Shown: positions 8,407-16,448, numbered from the stretch's first letter. The stretch: 64,000 nucleotides of DNA from Pseudomonadota bacterium (GCA_020161145.1 JAIUPQ010000006.1:186001-250000); one strand, 5' to 3'. Made by a program: numbers and translations. Notes: a model not told the origin generated them from the letters alone.

Positions 8407-8955
8407 ATGTTTGAGCCGCACGCCATCCGCCATTGCCGCAACTGCGGCGCTGCCGTGCAGTACCGCGTGCCCGATGACGACAACCGCCCGCGCGCGGTCT
8501 GCCCCGTCTGCGCCACCGTGCACTACGAGAACCCGCTGAACGTGGTGGGCACCGTGCCCGTGTGGGAAGACGGCCGCGTGCTGCTGTGCCGCCGCGCCAT
8601 CGAGCCGCGCCGGGGCCTGTGGACCTTGCCTGCGGGTTTCATGGAACTGGGCGAGACCGTGGCCGAGGGTGCCCGCCGCGAGACCGATGAAGAGGCCGGC
8701 GTGGCCGTCGAGTTGCAGGGGCTGTACACCGTGCTCAACGTGGTGCGCGCCGGCCAGGTGCATTTGTTTTACCGCGCCCGGCTGCTGGCCGACACCTGGG
8801 CACCCGGCCCTGAAACGCTGGAAGCCCAGCTCTTTGCCGAAGCCGAGATCCCCTGGGGCGACATCGCCTTTCGCACCGTGGCCTACACGCTGCACCGGCA
8901 TTTCGAGGATGTGCGCAGCGGCGTGTTCCCTGTCCACGTGGCAGACATCGACTGA
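8407..8955 (+). CDS. NUDIX hydrolase with N-terminal zinc ribbon
   Basis: 182 residues. Cys10, Cys13, Cys32 and Cys35 form a CxxC...CxxC zinc ribbon, followed by HYENP, as in NudC/ADP-ribose-type NUDIX enzymes. The complete NUDIX box spans residues 77-99 (G...GE...REXXEEXGV pattern), so the metal-binding glutamates are intact. It hydrolyses a nucleoside diphosphate linked to another group; the exact substrate (NADH, ADP-ribose or other) cannot be decided. The stop and the next gene's ATG share one base (TGATG), indicating coupling with the SET-domain gene. Confidence 0.88.
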   Translation: MFEPHAIRHCRNCGAAVQYRVPDDDNRPRAVCPVCATVHYENPLNVVGTVPVWEDGRVLLCRRAIEPRRGLWTLPAGFMELGETVAEGARRETDEEAGVAVELQGLYTVLNVVRAGQVHLFYRARLLADTWAPGPETLEAQLFAEAEIPWGDIAFRTVAYTLHRHFEDVRSGVFPVHVADID

Positions 8956-9383
8956 TGGGTAGCCTGGCCCAGCGCCCGCCTTACCAGAAGTTCGACGTGG
9001 CCGTGCGCCGCAGCCGCATCGATGGCTTTGGCGTGTTTGCCGCCGAGCCGATGCCGCGTGGCCGCAAGATTGGCGAGGTGCGCGGCGAGCACATCAGCAT
9101 CGCCGAGGGCCGCCGCCGCGCGGCCCAGTTGGAACGCATCATGATCGTGGAGGTCAGCCCGCGCCATGCCGTGGACCTGGCGGGCTCCAGCGATCCGATG
9201 CGCTTCACCAACCACAGCTGCCAGCCCAATGCGCAGCTGTCGATTGCCAGCGGACGCATCGAGTTCTACGCGCTGCGCAACATTGCGGTGGGCGAAGAAA
9301 TCACCGTGGCCTACGGCGAAACCCATCACCAAGGCCGGCTGGCCTGCCGCTGCGGCGCCGCCGGCTGCGTGGGCCAGCTATAG
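8955..9383 (+). CDS. SET domain-containing protein (putative protein-lysine methyltransferase)
   Basis: 142 residues, a minimal SET domain. Visible elements are GFGVFAAEPMPRG (S-adenosylmethionine-binding entry), RFTNHSCQPNAQL with NHSCxPN at 86-92, GEEITVAYGE with Tyr120, and a post-SET-like CRCGAAGC at 131-138. Together these suggest an active methyltransferase. Bacterial stand-alone SET proteins methylate various proteins; the target here is unknown. It is joined to the NUDIX gene by a one-base overlap and its 3' end overlaps the small leftward gene by 6 bases. Confidence 0.85.
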   Translation: MGSLAQRPPYQKFDVAVRRSRIDGFGVFAAEPMPRGRKIGEVRGEHISIAEGRRRAAQLERIMIVEVSPRHAVDLAGSSDPMRFTNHSCQPNAQLSIASGRIEFYALRNIAVGEEITVAYGETHHQGRLACRCGAAGCVGQL

Positions 9384-9554
9384 CGTCGCCAGGCCGAACA
9401 CCTCGCGCCAGCCGGGGTCGCTGAGATCCAGAGCCAACTGGGTCACGGTCACCCCGCACATCAACTCCACACTGGACATCAGCCAGCCCGGAAAACTGCT
9501 GGGGGCTTCCGGCACAGCCGGGGCTTCGGTGTAGGGTGACTGCAAGGTGTCCAT
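9378..9554 (-). CDS. Small hypothetical protein (58 aa)
   Basis: A 58-residue frame starting at ATG 9554, rich in Pro/Ala at the start and ending GWREVFGLATL. I do not recognise it. Support for coding: third codon positions are mostly G/C, as in neighbouring genes; no other gene occupies this strand or interval; and a TGCAAT hexamer sits exactly 6 nt before the ATG, the spacing found before several leaderless-looking starts in this window. A longer in-frame start at 9653 would run into the leader of the CoA-transferase gene and is less likely. Confidence 0.5.
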   Translation of the reverse strand: MDTLQSPYTEAPAVPEAPSSFPGWLMSSVELMCGVTVTQLALDLSDPGWREVFGLATL

Positions 9555-9651
9555 GCCACCATTGCACCGCTTGGCCTCGACACCCGCCATCACCCTCAAG
9601 AGGTAAGCAAAAACCCGCGTTTGCCAAGGGTCTTCCCCAGGAGGAGCCGTC

Positions 9652-10947
9652 ATGACCTACGAAGCCGCTTACCGCGCCAAGCGCGCCATGCCCGAGGACG
9701 CCGTGCGCCTGCTCAGGGACGGCGACACCCTCGTCGTGCCCACCGGGGTGGCCGAGCCGCCCACGCTGCTGACGGCGCTGTCCGCACAGCGGCGCAGCCT
9801 GCATGACGTCAAGGTGGCGCAAATCCTGCCCGTGCGGCCCTATGGCTACTTCGACCCCGACACCACGGCGCACGTGCGCCACGTGGCCTACTTCTTTGGC
9901 GGCGCCTCGCGGCCCGGCGGGCAGGCGGGCTGGGTGGACTTCATCCCGTCCTACTTCTCGGAGATGCCGCCACTCATCGAGCGCGGGCTGATGCCGGCCG
10001 ATGTGGTGTTCAGCCTGGCTTCGCCCATGGACGCGCACGGTTGGTTCTCGCTCAGCCTGGGCGCGGACTACACCATGGCCGCCATCAAGCGGGCGCGCGC
10101 CATCGTGCTGGAGGTCAACCCCCATGTGCCGTTCGCCAACGGCAATTGCCACGTGCACCTGTCGCAGGTGACGGCGCTGGTGGAGAGTGAGACGCCGGTG
10201 TTCGAAGTGGGTTTGCCCCAAATCGGCCCGGTGCAGCAAGCCATCGCCGGGTATGTGGCCGAGATGATTCCGGATGGGGCCACGCTGCAAATCGGCTATG
10301 GCGCCATCCCCGATGCCGTGGTGATGCAACTGACGGACAAGCGCGATCTGGGCGTGCACACCGAGATGATTGGCGACGGCATCATGACGCTGGTGGAGGC
10401 CGGCGTGGTCACCAACCGACGCAAGAACCATCTGCCGGGCAAGATGATGGCCACGTTTGCGCTGGGCTCCAACAAGCTCTACCGCTTCATGGACCGCAAC
10501 CCCGCGCTGGAGATGCACCCGGTGGACGTCACCAACGACCCCTATCTGGCGGGGCGCAACGACAACCTGATCGCCATCAACGCCACCATGCAGATCGACT
10601 TTCTGGGCCAGTGCGGCTCCGAGTCGCAAGGCATCAAGCCCTATTCCGGCACCGGGGGGCAGAGCGACTTCGTGCGCGCCGCCAACCGCTCGCAAGGCGG
10701 CAAGGCCATCATCGTGCTGCCCTCCACGGCCAAGGACGACACCATCTCGCGCATCGCCCCGGTGTTGTCGCCGGGCACCCACGTCTCCACCAGCAAGAAC
10801 GACATCAACTACGTGGTCACCGAATACGGCGTGGCGCAGTTGCGCGGCCAAAGCGCCAAGGCCCGGGCCCGTGCGCTCATCGCCATTGCCCACCCCAGGT
10901 TCCGCGACGAGTTGAGCGATGCCGCTCGGCAGATGCGGCTGCTCTGA
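9652..10947 (+). CDS. Acetyl-CoA hydrolase/transferase family (4-hydroxybutyrate CoA-transferase-like)
   Basis: 431 residues. The family I/II CoA-transferase fold is evident: QIGYGAIPDAV at 213-223, the catalytic glutamate Glu238 in GVHTEMIGDG, then CGSESQGIKPYSGTGGQSDF (CoA-binding region) and the C-terminal YVVTEYGVAQLRG with the usual HPRFRDEL ending. Relatives move CoA between acetyl-CoA and 4-hydroxybutyrate, butyrate or succinate; the acceptor cannot be fixed. A clear AGGAGG-like site about 8 nt upstream supports the ATG. It stands alone, possibly linking short-chain acid metabolism to the PHA genes elsewhere in the window. Confidence 0.85.
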   Translation: MTYEAAYRAKRAMPEDAVRLLRDGDTLVVPTGVAEPPTLLTALSAQRRSLHDVKVAQILPVRPYGYFDPDTTAHVRHVAYFFGGASRPGGQAGWVDFIPSYFSEMPPLIERGLMPADVVFSLASPMDAHGWFSLSLGADYTMAAIKRARAIVLEVNPHVPFANGNCHVHLSQVTALVESETPVFEVGLPQIGPVQQAIAGYVAEMIPDGATLQIGYGAIPDAVVMQLTDKRDLGVHTEMIGDGIMTLVEAGVVTNRRKNHLPGKMMATFALGSNKLYRFMDRNPALEMHPVDVTNDPYLAGRNDNLIAINATMQIDFLGQCGSESQGIKPYSGTGGQSDFVRAANRSQGGKAIIVLPSTAKDDTISRIAPVLSPGTHVSTSKNDINYVVTEYGVAQLRGQSAKARARALIAIAHPRFRDELSDAARQMRLL

Positions 10948-11017
10948 CGCCTGGGTTAGGCCCGATGCCACAGACGGCCACGCGGCCTAGCATCCATCGG
11001 CCCACCGCAGATCGCAG

Positions 11018-11055
11018 GCGGGCGGCATCACGGGTGTCGTGAGTCGCAGACCGCA
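11018..11055 (+). repeat. Upstream duplicated block, copy 1
   Basis: This stretch begins GCGGGCGGCATCAC and ends GACCGCA. It is closely similar to 11688-11724, and each copy ends 32 nt before the ATG of one of the two paralogous secreted-protein genes. The duplication therefore included the promoter/leader as well as the coding region. Confidence 0.6.
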
Positions 11056-11087
11056 GCACATGGCGGGCGCACAGGAGCATTGGATCC

Positions 11088-11504
11088 ATGAAGACCTCCC
11101 TCAAAGCCCTGGCCTGCGTGGCCGCACTGGCCTGCACGGGCGCTGCCCAGGCCCAGGACCTGCCTTCGTCCATCTGGTTCGACGGCTATTGCGATGGCTT
11201 TTCCGACATCACGACCGTGGGCGACGGGGTGGTTCTTGGCAACTACGATCTGAGCTTCTGCCCTTTCTATGAGGGCGTCAAACTGCCCTCGGTCGGCGCC
11301 GGTGGCCGCATCAAGAACGTCGGCATCGACTACACGACCGCCCGCATGGACACCACGTTCTTTGCCCCGCTGTTCCGCCTTCGTGACGACGGCACGGCCA
11401 CGATCTATTGGCCCACGGGTGTCAGCCAGGCGTTGACCTGGACAGCCGGGCCGCCCCAGCAAAAAGCCCGCAGCGGCCCACCAGCCTTGCTGGCGCCGCG
11501 TTAG
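11088..11504 (+). CDS. Small secreted protein of unknown function, paralog 1 (YCDGFS family)
   Basis: 138 residues with a Sec signal peptide cleaved near AQA-QD (residue 22). The mature part has IWFDGYCDGFSDI, a second cysteine in SFCPF, VGAGGRIKNVGIDY, FAPLFRL and TIYWPTG...LTWTAG, all matching the gene at 11757. Two cysteines are conserved between the copies and could form a disulfide. This copy has two extra residues in the middle and a diverged tail (GPPQQKARSGPPALLAPR). I know no family for it. A strong terminator follows directly, suggesting its own transcript. Confidence 0.75.
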   Translation: MKTSLKALACVAALACTGAAQAQDLPSSIWFDGYCDGFSDITTVGDGVVLGNYDLSFCPFYEGVKLPSVGAGGRIKNVGIDYTTARMDTTFFAPLFRLRDDGTATIYWPTGVSQALTWTAGPPQQKARSGPPALLAPR

Positions 11505-11532
11505 GCACCCTCAGTTGACGCCCCATGGGAGC

Positions 11533-11562
11533 GTGCGGCCCGCAAGCGGGCCGCACTTTTTT
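11533..11562 (+). terminator. Rho-independent terminator after paralog 1
   Basis: A perfect 10-bp stem (GTGCGGCCCG at 11533-11542, CGGGCCGCAC at 11547-11556) with a CAAG loop is followed by six T residues. It is a textbook intrinsic terminator 28 bases after the stop codon. Confidence 0.92.
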
Positions 11563-11612
11563 CTTTGAGATGGTGCCCCTTTGCGGCAATACGAGGGCCG
11601 CATACGGGAAAC

Positions 11613-11622
11613 CCCCTAGGGG
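11613..11622. promoter_or_regulatory. CCCCTAGGGG palindrome upstream of paralog 2
   Basis: A 10-bp perfect palindrome lies about 135 bases before the second paralog and has no counterpart before the first. It could be an operator for a dimeric regulator. No function can be shown from the sequence alone. Confidence 0.3.
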
Positions 11623-11687
11623 AGTAGCCCTGATGTTGCAACGGGTTTCAAGGTCTAGGATGAATTGTCCCCACCAAAAAACTGGCT

Positions 11688-11724
11688 GCGGGCGGCATCA
11701 CTATCTCGTGGGTCGTTGACCGCA
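11688..11724 (+). repeat. Upstream duplicated block, copy 2
   Basis: Second copy of the block at 11018-11055. It starts with the same 14 bases and ends GACCGCA, 32 nt before the ATG at 11757. The leader after it differs and carries a strong AAGGAGG ribosome-binding site. Confidence 0.6.
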
Positions 11725-11756
11725 ACGCAGGGTGGGCACAAAGGAGGAATAAATTA

Positions 11757-12164
11757 ATGAAAACCACAGTCAAGACCCTGGCCGCCTTGGCCGCCATGAC
11801 CGCTATGGGTGCTGTTCAAGCCCAGGGCCTGCCCCCGTCGATCTGGTTCGACGACTACTGCGACGGCTTCTCCAACATCAAAGATGTGGGCGGTGGCGTG
11901 GTCACCGGCAACTACAACTTGTTGTTTTGCGGCGGCTATTACGACTTCCTGCCGGCGGTCGGTGCGGGCGGCTCGGTCAAGGGTGTCGGCATCGATTACT
12001 CGAGCGCCGGTTTCGACAGCGAAGGTTGGGCCCCGCTGTTCCGGATTTATTCCGACAACACCGGGGTGATCTACTGGACGGACGGCTCCAGCTCAACGTT
12101 CACCTGGACGGCCGGCGTGGTTGAAGGGGTGCGCAGCGGCCGACCGGCCATGGCACCTCGTTAA
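11757..12164 (+). CDS. Small secreted protein of unknown function, paralog 2 (YCDGFS family)
   Basis: 135 residues with signal peptide MKTTVKTLAALAAMTAMGAV and cleavage near AQA-QG. Its mature part parallels paralog 1: PPSIWFDDYCDGFSNI, a second Cys in LLFCGGY, FLPAVGAGGSVKGVGIDYSS, WAPLFRIYSDNTGVIYW and FTWTAG, ending RSGRPAMAPR. The strong AAGGAGG site and a terminator on its far side suggest high expression. There are no catalytic signatures; the spacing of aromatic/beta-strand segments suggests a small beta-rich domain. Function unknown. Confidence 0.8.
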   Translation: MKTTVKTLAALAAMTAMGAVQAQGLPPSIWFDDYCDGFSNIKDVGGGVVTGNYNLLFCGGYYDFLPAVGAGGSVKGVGIDYSSAGFDSEGWAPLFRIYSDNTGVIYWTDGSSSTFTWTAGVVEGVRSGRPAMAPR

Positions 12165-12186
12165 TCAACACCTTCTCCAAATCCGT

Positions 12187-12225
12187 ACGGGGTACTGCCT
12201 GCGCGCGCGGCAATACCCCGTTTTT
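12187..12225 (+). terminator. Intrinsic terminator after paralog 2
   Basis: A 13-bp stem with one mismatch (ACGGGGTACTGCC at 12187-12199, GGCAATACCCCGT at 12209-12221) is followed by a run of T to 12225. It abuts the stop codon of the convergent holB gene and may partly serve that strand too. Confidence 0.85.
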
Positions 12226-13211
12226 CATTTGACGCGCAGCGCCGCCTGCGCCTGGGCCAGCAGCCGCTCGGTCAGCAGCGGCGCATGCCAGGGATGCTCG
12301 GCGTGCGCGGCCACCGCCAGCAGCGCGCCGCGCCAGGCGTCCAGTCGCGTCAGGCTGACGGCCTCGGGCACGCTGCCCGGTGGAAAGTAGCGCGGCGGGG
12401 CGCCCGCCGCCACGGCCATGGCGTCGTGGCACAGCTTGAGCAGCACGGCCACCCACTGCGGCGGCGGCAGATCGGGCAGGCCCGCCCCTCGCACCACCTG
12501 GCGCGGCAGCGCGCGCCAGGCGGCGGCATCCAACCCGCCTGCGGCCCAGGCCCTGGCCGTCAACGGCAGGCCACCGGCCGCCGCCAGCAGCACCTGTGGC
12601 TCGGCCACGCCTTGCGCCTGCAGCCAGGCGGTGGCGGTGGCGGCATCTGGGCCTTGCAGGCGCCAGCGCTGGCAGCGGCTGCGCAGTGTGGGCAGCAGCC
12701 GCTCGGGGTCGTCCGTCACCAGCAGCAGCCGCACGCCGGCTGGCGGCTCTTCCAGCGTCTTGAGCAGCGCATTGCTGGCCACGGCATTCATGGCGTCGGC
12801 CGGAAACAGCAGCATCACCTTGCCCTGGCTGCGGCTGGCCGAAGCGTGCGACCAGTCGATGGCGTGGCGCACGGCGTCCACCTTGATGTCGCGGCTGGGC
12901 TTGCGCTTGCCATCGGGTGCGTCCTCGCGCGCCCGCCACGCGGCCAGCGCCGGGTGCTCGGCCAGGTGGGCCTCGGGCGCCAGCAGCAGCAAATCGGGGT
13001 GCAGCGCCGTCTGGCTCAGGTGGCAGCTGGCACACACGCCGCAGGGGCCGCCGGGCTGGCGGTTGTCGCACAGCCAGGCCTGGGCCAGGCGCAGGGCCAA
13101 CTCCAGCGCGCCGTCGCCGGCAGCGCCGTGCAGCAGCCAGGCATGGCCGCGCGGCGGCGTGGTCCATTGCGCCAGCGGGGCGGCCAGCCAGGGCAGGTCG
13201 GTGTCGGTCAT
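12225..13211 (-). CDS. holB: DNA polymerase III subunit delta'
   Basis: 328 residues, the normal length. The AAA+-type N-terminal domain has a degenerate P-loop (HGAAGDG, lacking the Lys), as expected for delta', a zinc module CGVCASC with a fourth Cys upstream, SNALLKTLEEPP, and the LRSRCQ (SRC arginine-finger) motif, followed by the C-terminal collar domain. It is part of the clamp loader that puts the beta clamp on DNA. The thymidylate kinase gene often found beside holB is not adjacent. GACAAT lies 6 nt before the ATG, suggesting a leaderless transcript. Confidence 0.93.
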   Translation of the reverse strand: MTDTDLPWLAAPLAQWTTPPRGHAWLLHGAAGDGALELALRLAQAWLCDNRQPGGPCGVCASCHLSQTALHPDLLLLAPEAHLAEHPALAAWRAREDAPDGKRKPSRDIKVDAVRHAIDWSHASASRSQGKVMLLFPADAMNAVASNALLKTLEEPPAGVRLLLVTDDPERLLPTLRSRCQRWRLQGPDAATATAWLQAQGVAEPQVLLAAAGGLPLTARAWAAGGLDAAAWRALPRQVVRGAGLPDLPPPQWVAVLLKLCHDAMAVAAGAPPRYFPPGSVPEAVSLTRLDAWRGALLAVAAHAEHPWHAPLLTERLLAQAQAALRVK

Positions 13212-13217
13212 GCGCGC

Positions 13218-13223
13218 ATTGTC
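13218..13223 (-). promoter_or_regulatory. -10-like hexamer of holB (leaderless start)
   Basis: On the minus strand this reads GACAAT, separated by exactly 6 nt from the holB ATG, which places transcription start at or next to the start codon. No convincing -35 is seen. The hexamer overlaps the end of the lrp gene. Confidence 0.45.
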
Positions 13224-13713
13224 AGACCGCCAGCGCGGTGGTCTTCTTGACCGTGCGCAGCACCAGCATGGAGTTGGAGCGCTCCACCCCCGGCAGGCGC
13301 ATCAACACCTCGGTGTGAAAGCGCTCCAGGTCGCTGGCGTCGCGGTAGGTGAAGCGGATCAGGTAGTCGTTGGCGCCGGCCACGTAATAGCAGTCCTGGA
13401 TGCGCGGCTCGTCGCGCACGGCCTGCTCAAAAGCATCCAGCAACGAGTTGCTCATGCTCTCCAGGTTAATGATGGTGTAGCTGGTGCCTTGCTGGCCCAC
13501 CGCCGCCGGGTCCAGCAGCGCCACGTAGCCGGTAAGGATGCCCGCCTCTTCCAGCTGCTTGACGCGGCGCAGGCAGGCCGAGGGCGACAGGTGGACGGCC
13601 TGCGCCAGCTCCACATTGGTGCGCCGGGCATCGGCCTGAAGCTCACGCAAGATGCTGCGATCGATGGCATCCAGACTGACGGATTCTTGCGTGATTTTTT
13701 TGATTGTTCGCAT
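13222..13713 (-). CDS. Lrp/AsnC-family transcriptional regulator, divergent from the polyamine cluster
   Basis: 163 residues. An N-terminal winged helix-turn-helix (LDAIDRSILRELQADARRT...LAQAVHLSPSACLRRVKQLEEAG, roughly residues 14-60) is followed by the ligand-binding RAM/AsnC domain with CYYVAGANDYLIRF (GxxDY effector pocket). The start MRTIKKITQESV was preferred over an upstream frame that would cross the AT-rich intergenic region. Facing the polyamine genes, it probably senses an amino acid or amine and controls them; this is inferred from position and the palindrome at 13723-13739. Confidence 0.9.
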   Translation of the reverse strand: MRTIKKITQESVSLDAIDRSILRELQADARRTNVELAQAVHLSPSACLRRVKQLEEAGILTGYVALLDPAAVGQQGTSYTIINLESMSNSLLDAFEQAVRDEPRIQDCYYVAGANDYLIRFTYRDASDLERFHTEVLMRLPGVERSNSMLVLRTVKKTTALAV

Positions 13714-13722
13714 ATTTTGGTT

Positions 13723-13739
13723 TTGAAAGCCGATTTCAA
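13723..13739. promoter_or_regulatory. Palindrome in the lrp / aminotransferase intergenic region (candidate operator)
   Basis: TTGAAAGCCGATTTCAA is an inverted repeat with 6-bp arms and a 5-bp centre, in a locally AT-rich 108-bp gap between the divergent regulator and the first gene of the polyamine cluster. Its position suits autoregulation and control of the cluster by the Lrp-type protein. Confidence 0.5.
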
Positions 13740-13821
13740 GCAATTTTGTGCGGAAGACCCGCGTTAGCCCACCCCCAGCACGCAAGCACATTGTGCAGCC
13801 CCCCAGCTAGACTGCCTGCCC

Positions 13822-15135
13822 ATGAGCCGACCCGATCTCGCCGCCCACTGGATGCCGTTCACCGCGAACCGGCAGTACAAACAGCAGCCGCGCCTTTTGG
13901 TGCGTGCGCATGGCATGCACTACTGGACGGACGAGGGCCGCCAGGTGCTGGATGGCGTGGCGGGCCTGTGGTGCGTCAATGCCGGTCATGGCCGCTCGCG
14001 CATCACCACGGCCATGGCCGAGCAGGCGGCCGAGATGGACTACTGCCCACCCTTCCAGATGGGTCATCCCAAGGCGTTCGAGCTGGCCACGCAGTTGGCG
14101 GCGCTGGCGCCCGAGCCGTTGAGGCATGTGTTCTTCACCAACTCGGGCTCCGAGTCGGTGGACACGGCCTTGAAGATGGCGCTGGCCTACCACCGGGCGC
14201 GCGGCGAAGGCCAGCGCACCCGGCTGATTGGCCGCGAGCGCGGCTACCACGGCGTCAACTTCGGCGGGCTGTCGGTGGGCGGCATGGTGGGCAACCGCAA
14301 GCAATTCGGCGCCATGGTGGCCGGCGTGGATCACCTGCGCCACACCCACGACCTGGCGCGCAACGCCTTCAGCGTGGGCCAGCCCGCGCACGGCGCCGAG
14401 CTGGCCGACGACCTGGAGCGGCTGGTGGCGCTGCACGATGCGTCCACCATCGCCGCCGTGATCGTCGAGCCCATGGCCGGCTCCACCGGCGTGCTGGTGC
14501 CGCCGCAAGGCTATCTGCAGCGGCTGCGCGAGATCTGCGACCGCCACGGTATTTTGTTGATCTTCGACGAGGTCATCACCGGCTTTGGCCGCACCGGCCA
14601 GCCGTTTGCGGCCCAGACCTTTGGCGTCACGCCCGACCTGATGACGCTGGCCAAAGGCCTGACCAACGGCGCCGTGCCCATGGGCGCCGTCGTCGCCAGC
14701 CGCGCGGTGCACGACGCCATCATGCAGGCACCGCCGACCAACGCCATCGAGTTTTTCCACGGCTACACCTATTCGGCCCATCCGCTGGCCTGCGCCGCCG
14801 GCCTGGCCACACTGGCCACCTACGCCGAGGACGGCTTGCTGACGCGGGCCTCCGCCATGGGCGCGGCGTTTGCCAAGGCCGTGCACGGCCTGCGCGACTG
14901 CCCGCACGTGGTGGACGTGCGCAACGTTGGCCTGGTGGCCGGCATCGAGCTGGCCGGCCGCGAGGGCGCGCCGGGCGCGCGCGCCTTCGATGTGTTCCTG
15001 GACTGCTTTCGCGAAGGCCTGCTGATCCGCACCACCGGCGACACCATTGCGCTGTCGCCGCCGCTGATCATCGAGGACGCCCACATCGTGCAGATGGCCG
15101 ACACCGTGCGCCGCGCCATCCAGCGCGTGGCCTGA
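13822..15135 (+). CDS. Class III aminotransferase, beta-alanine:pyruvate / omega-amino acid type
   Basis: 437 residues. Fold-type I PLP enzyme: FTNSGSES (phosphate binding) at 105-112, GYHG at 141-144, Asp249-Glu250 in FDEVITGFGRTG, and the PLP lysine Lys278 in LMTLAKGLTNG. The N-terminus (HWMPFTANRQYK) and HGYTYSAHPLACAAG closely resemble omega-amino acid:pyruvate aminotransferases such as that of Pseudomonas putida. It would transfer the amino group of beta-alanine or another omega-amine to pyruvate. First gene of the rightward polyamine cluster, facing the Lrp-type regulator. Confidence 0.87.
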   Translation: MSRPDLAAHWMPFTANRQYKQQPRLLVRAHGMHYWTDEGRQVLDGVAGLWCVNAGHGRSRITTAMAEQAAEMDYCPPFQMGHPKAFELATQLAALAPEPLRHVFFTNSGSESVDTALKMALAYHRARGEGQRTRLIGRERGYHGVNFGGLSVGGMVGNRKQFGAMVAGVDHLRHTHDLARNAFSVGQPAHGAELADDLERLVALHDASTIAAVIVEPMAGSTGVLVPPQGYLQRLREICDRHGILLIFDEVITGFGRTGQPFAAQTFGVTPDLMTLAKGLTNGAVPMGAVVASRAVHDAIMQAPPTNAIEFFHGYTYSAHPLACAAGLATLATYAEDGLLTRASAMGAAFAKAVHGLRDCPHVVDVRNVGLVAGIELAGREGAPGARAFDVFLDCFREGLLIRTTGDTIALSPPLIIEDAHIVQMADTVRRAIQRVA

Positions 15136-15149
15136 ACAAAGGACTGCCT

Positions 15150-16445
15150 TTGAGCCTCCTCACCATCGACCGCGATCTGGCGCGCGACTCCTACTACGCC
15201 GCCACCGCCCCGCGCATGCAAACCCATGCGCCGCTGGCGGGTGATCACACGGCCGACGTGGCCGTGGTGGGTGGTGGCCTGGCCGGCCTGTCGGCGGCGC
15301 TGGAGCTGGCTGAGCGCGGTATGAAGGTGACGCTGCTGGAAGCGCGCCAGATGGGCTGGGGTGCCAGCGGCCGCAATGGCGGCCAGGCCATCCACGGCCT
15401 GGCCATGGATCAAGAGGACATCGAGACCGAGCTGGGTGCCCAGGACGCGCGCACCATCTGGGCCATGTCGCTCGAAGCGCTGGCGCTGATCCAGGCCCGG
15501 CGCCAGCAGCACCGGATCGATTGCGACTGGCAGGACGGCTGGCTGGCCGTGGCCACCAGCGCTGGCAAGGCGCGCAAGCTGCTCCAGTGGACCGAGCGCA
15601 TGAACCGCGTCTATGACGCCGGCTTCACCCCCATCGAGGCCGCCGCGCTGCCGGGCTGGATCGCCAGCCCGCGCTACCACGCCGGCGCCTTCGATGCGCA
15701 CTCGGGCCATATGCACCCGCTGAAGTACGCACTGGGCCTGGCCCGGGCCGCGCAGGCGGCTGGCGTCACGCTGCACGAGGACAGCCCCGTCACGGCGCTG
15801 ACCCAGGGCGAGACCATCACCCTGACCACCTCGCAAGGCAGCGTGCGCGCCAGGCAGGTGCTGCTGGCCGGCAACGTCTACCTGGGCGGCGTGGCGCCGC
15901 AGCTGGAGGCGCGCATCATGCCGGTGGGCACCTACATCGTCTGCTCCGAACCGGTGGATCCCGCACAGATGGCGGCCTTGATTCCCAACCGGGCGGCGGT
16001 CTGCGACACCGACTTCGTGCTCGACTACTTCCGCCCCACGGCCGACCACCGGATGTTGTTTGGCGGCCGCGTCAGCTACTCCACCCGCACGCCGGGCGAC
16101 GTGGCCGGCGCCATGCGCCAGCGCATGGTGGCCACCTTCCCGCAACTGGCGCAGGTGGGCATCGCCCATGCCTGGGGCGGGTTCGTCGACATCACCATGA
16201 GCCGCGCCCCCGACTTCGGCCGCCTGGGCGGCAACCTGTACTACCTGCAAGGCTTCTCCGGCCACGGCCTGGCGCTGACCGGCCTGGCCGGCAAACTGGT
16301 GGCCGAGGCCATCGACGGCGACGCCAGCCGCTTCGACGTCTTTACCCGTTTTGCGCACCGTCCTTTCCCCGGCGGACGGCTGCTGCGCACCCCCGCGCTG
16401 GTGCTGGGCATGGCCTGGTACCGCCTGCGCGATATGCTGGGATGA
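15150..16445 (+). CDS. puuB: Gamma-glutamylputrescine oxidase-like FAD oxidoreductase
   Basis: 431 residues from a TTG start (15150) with AAAGGA upstream; the frame has no suitable ATG before the core domain, and sequence further upstream overlaps the aminotransferase in another frame. The FAD Rossmann motif VAVVGGGLAGLSAAL lies at 38-51, followed by ASGRNGGQ (the flavin-linked oxidase motif) and the DAO-family C-terminal FSGHGLALTGLAGK. PuuB oxidises gamma-glutamylputrescine to the aldehyde, releasing ammonia and peroxide. It is followed 3 bases later by puuD, matching the pathway. Confidence 0.88.
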   Translation: MSLLTIDRDLARDSYYAATAPRMQTHAPLAGDHTADVAVVGGGLAGLSAALELAERGMKVTLLEARQMGWGASGRNGGQAIHGLAMDQEDIETELGAQDARTIWAMSLEALALIQARRQQHRIDCDWQDGWLAVATSAGKARKLLQWTERMNRVYDAGFTPIEAAALPGWIASPRYHAGAFDAHSGHMHPLKYALGLARAAQAAGVTLHEDSPVTALTQGETITLTTSQGSVRARQVLLAGNVYLGGVAPQLEARIMPVGTYIVCSEPVDPAQMAALIPNRAAVCDTDFVLDYFRPTADHRMLFGGRVSYSTRTPGDVAGAMRQRMVATFPQLAQVGIAHAWGGFVDITMSRAPDFGRLGGNLYYLQGFSGHGLALTGLAGKLVAEAIDGDASRFDVFTRFAHRPFPGGRLLRTPALVLGMAWYRLRDMLG

Positions 16446-16448
16446 ATC

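Noticed and set aside
13704-16445. A single long frame suggesting an aminotransferase-oxidase fusion
   Set aside because: Only the part after the TTG at 15150 is the oxidase; the earlier part is an arginine-rich shadow of the aminotransferase, which is complete in another frame.
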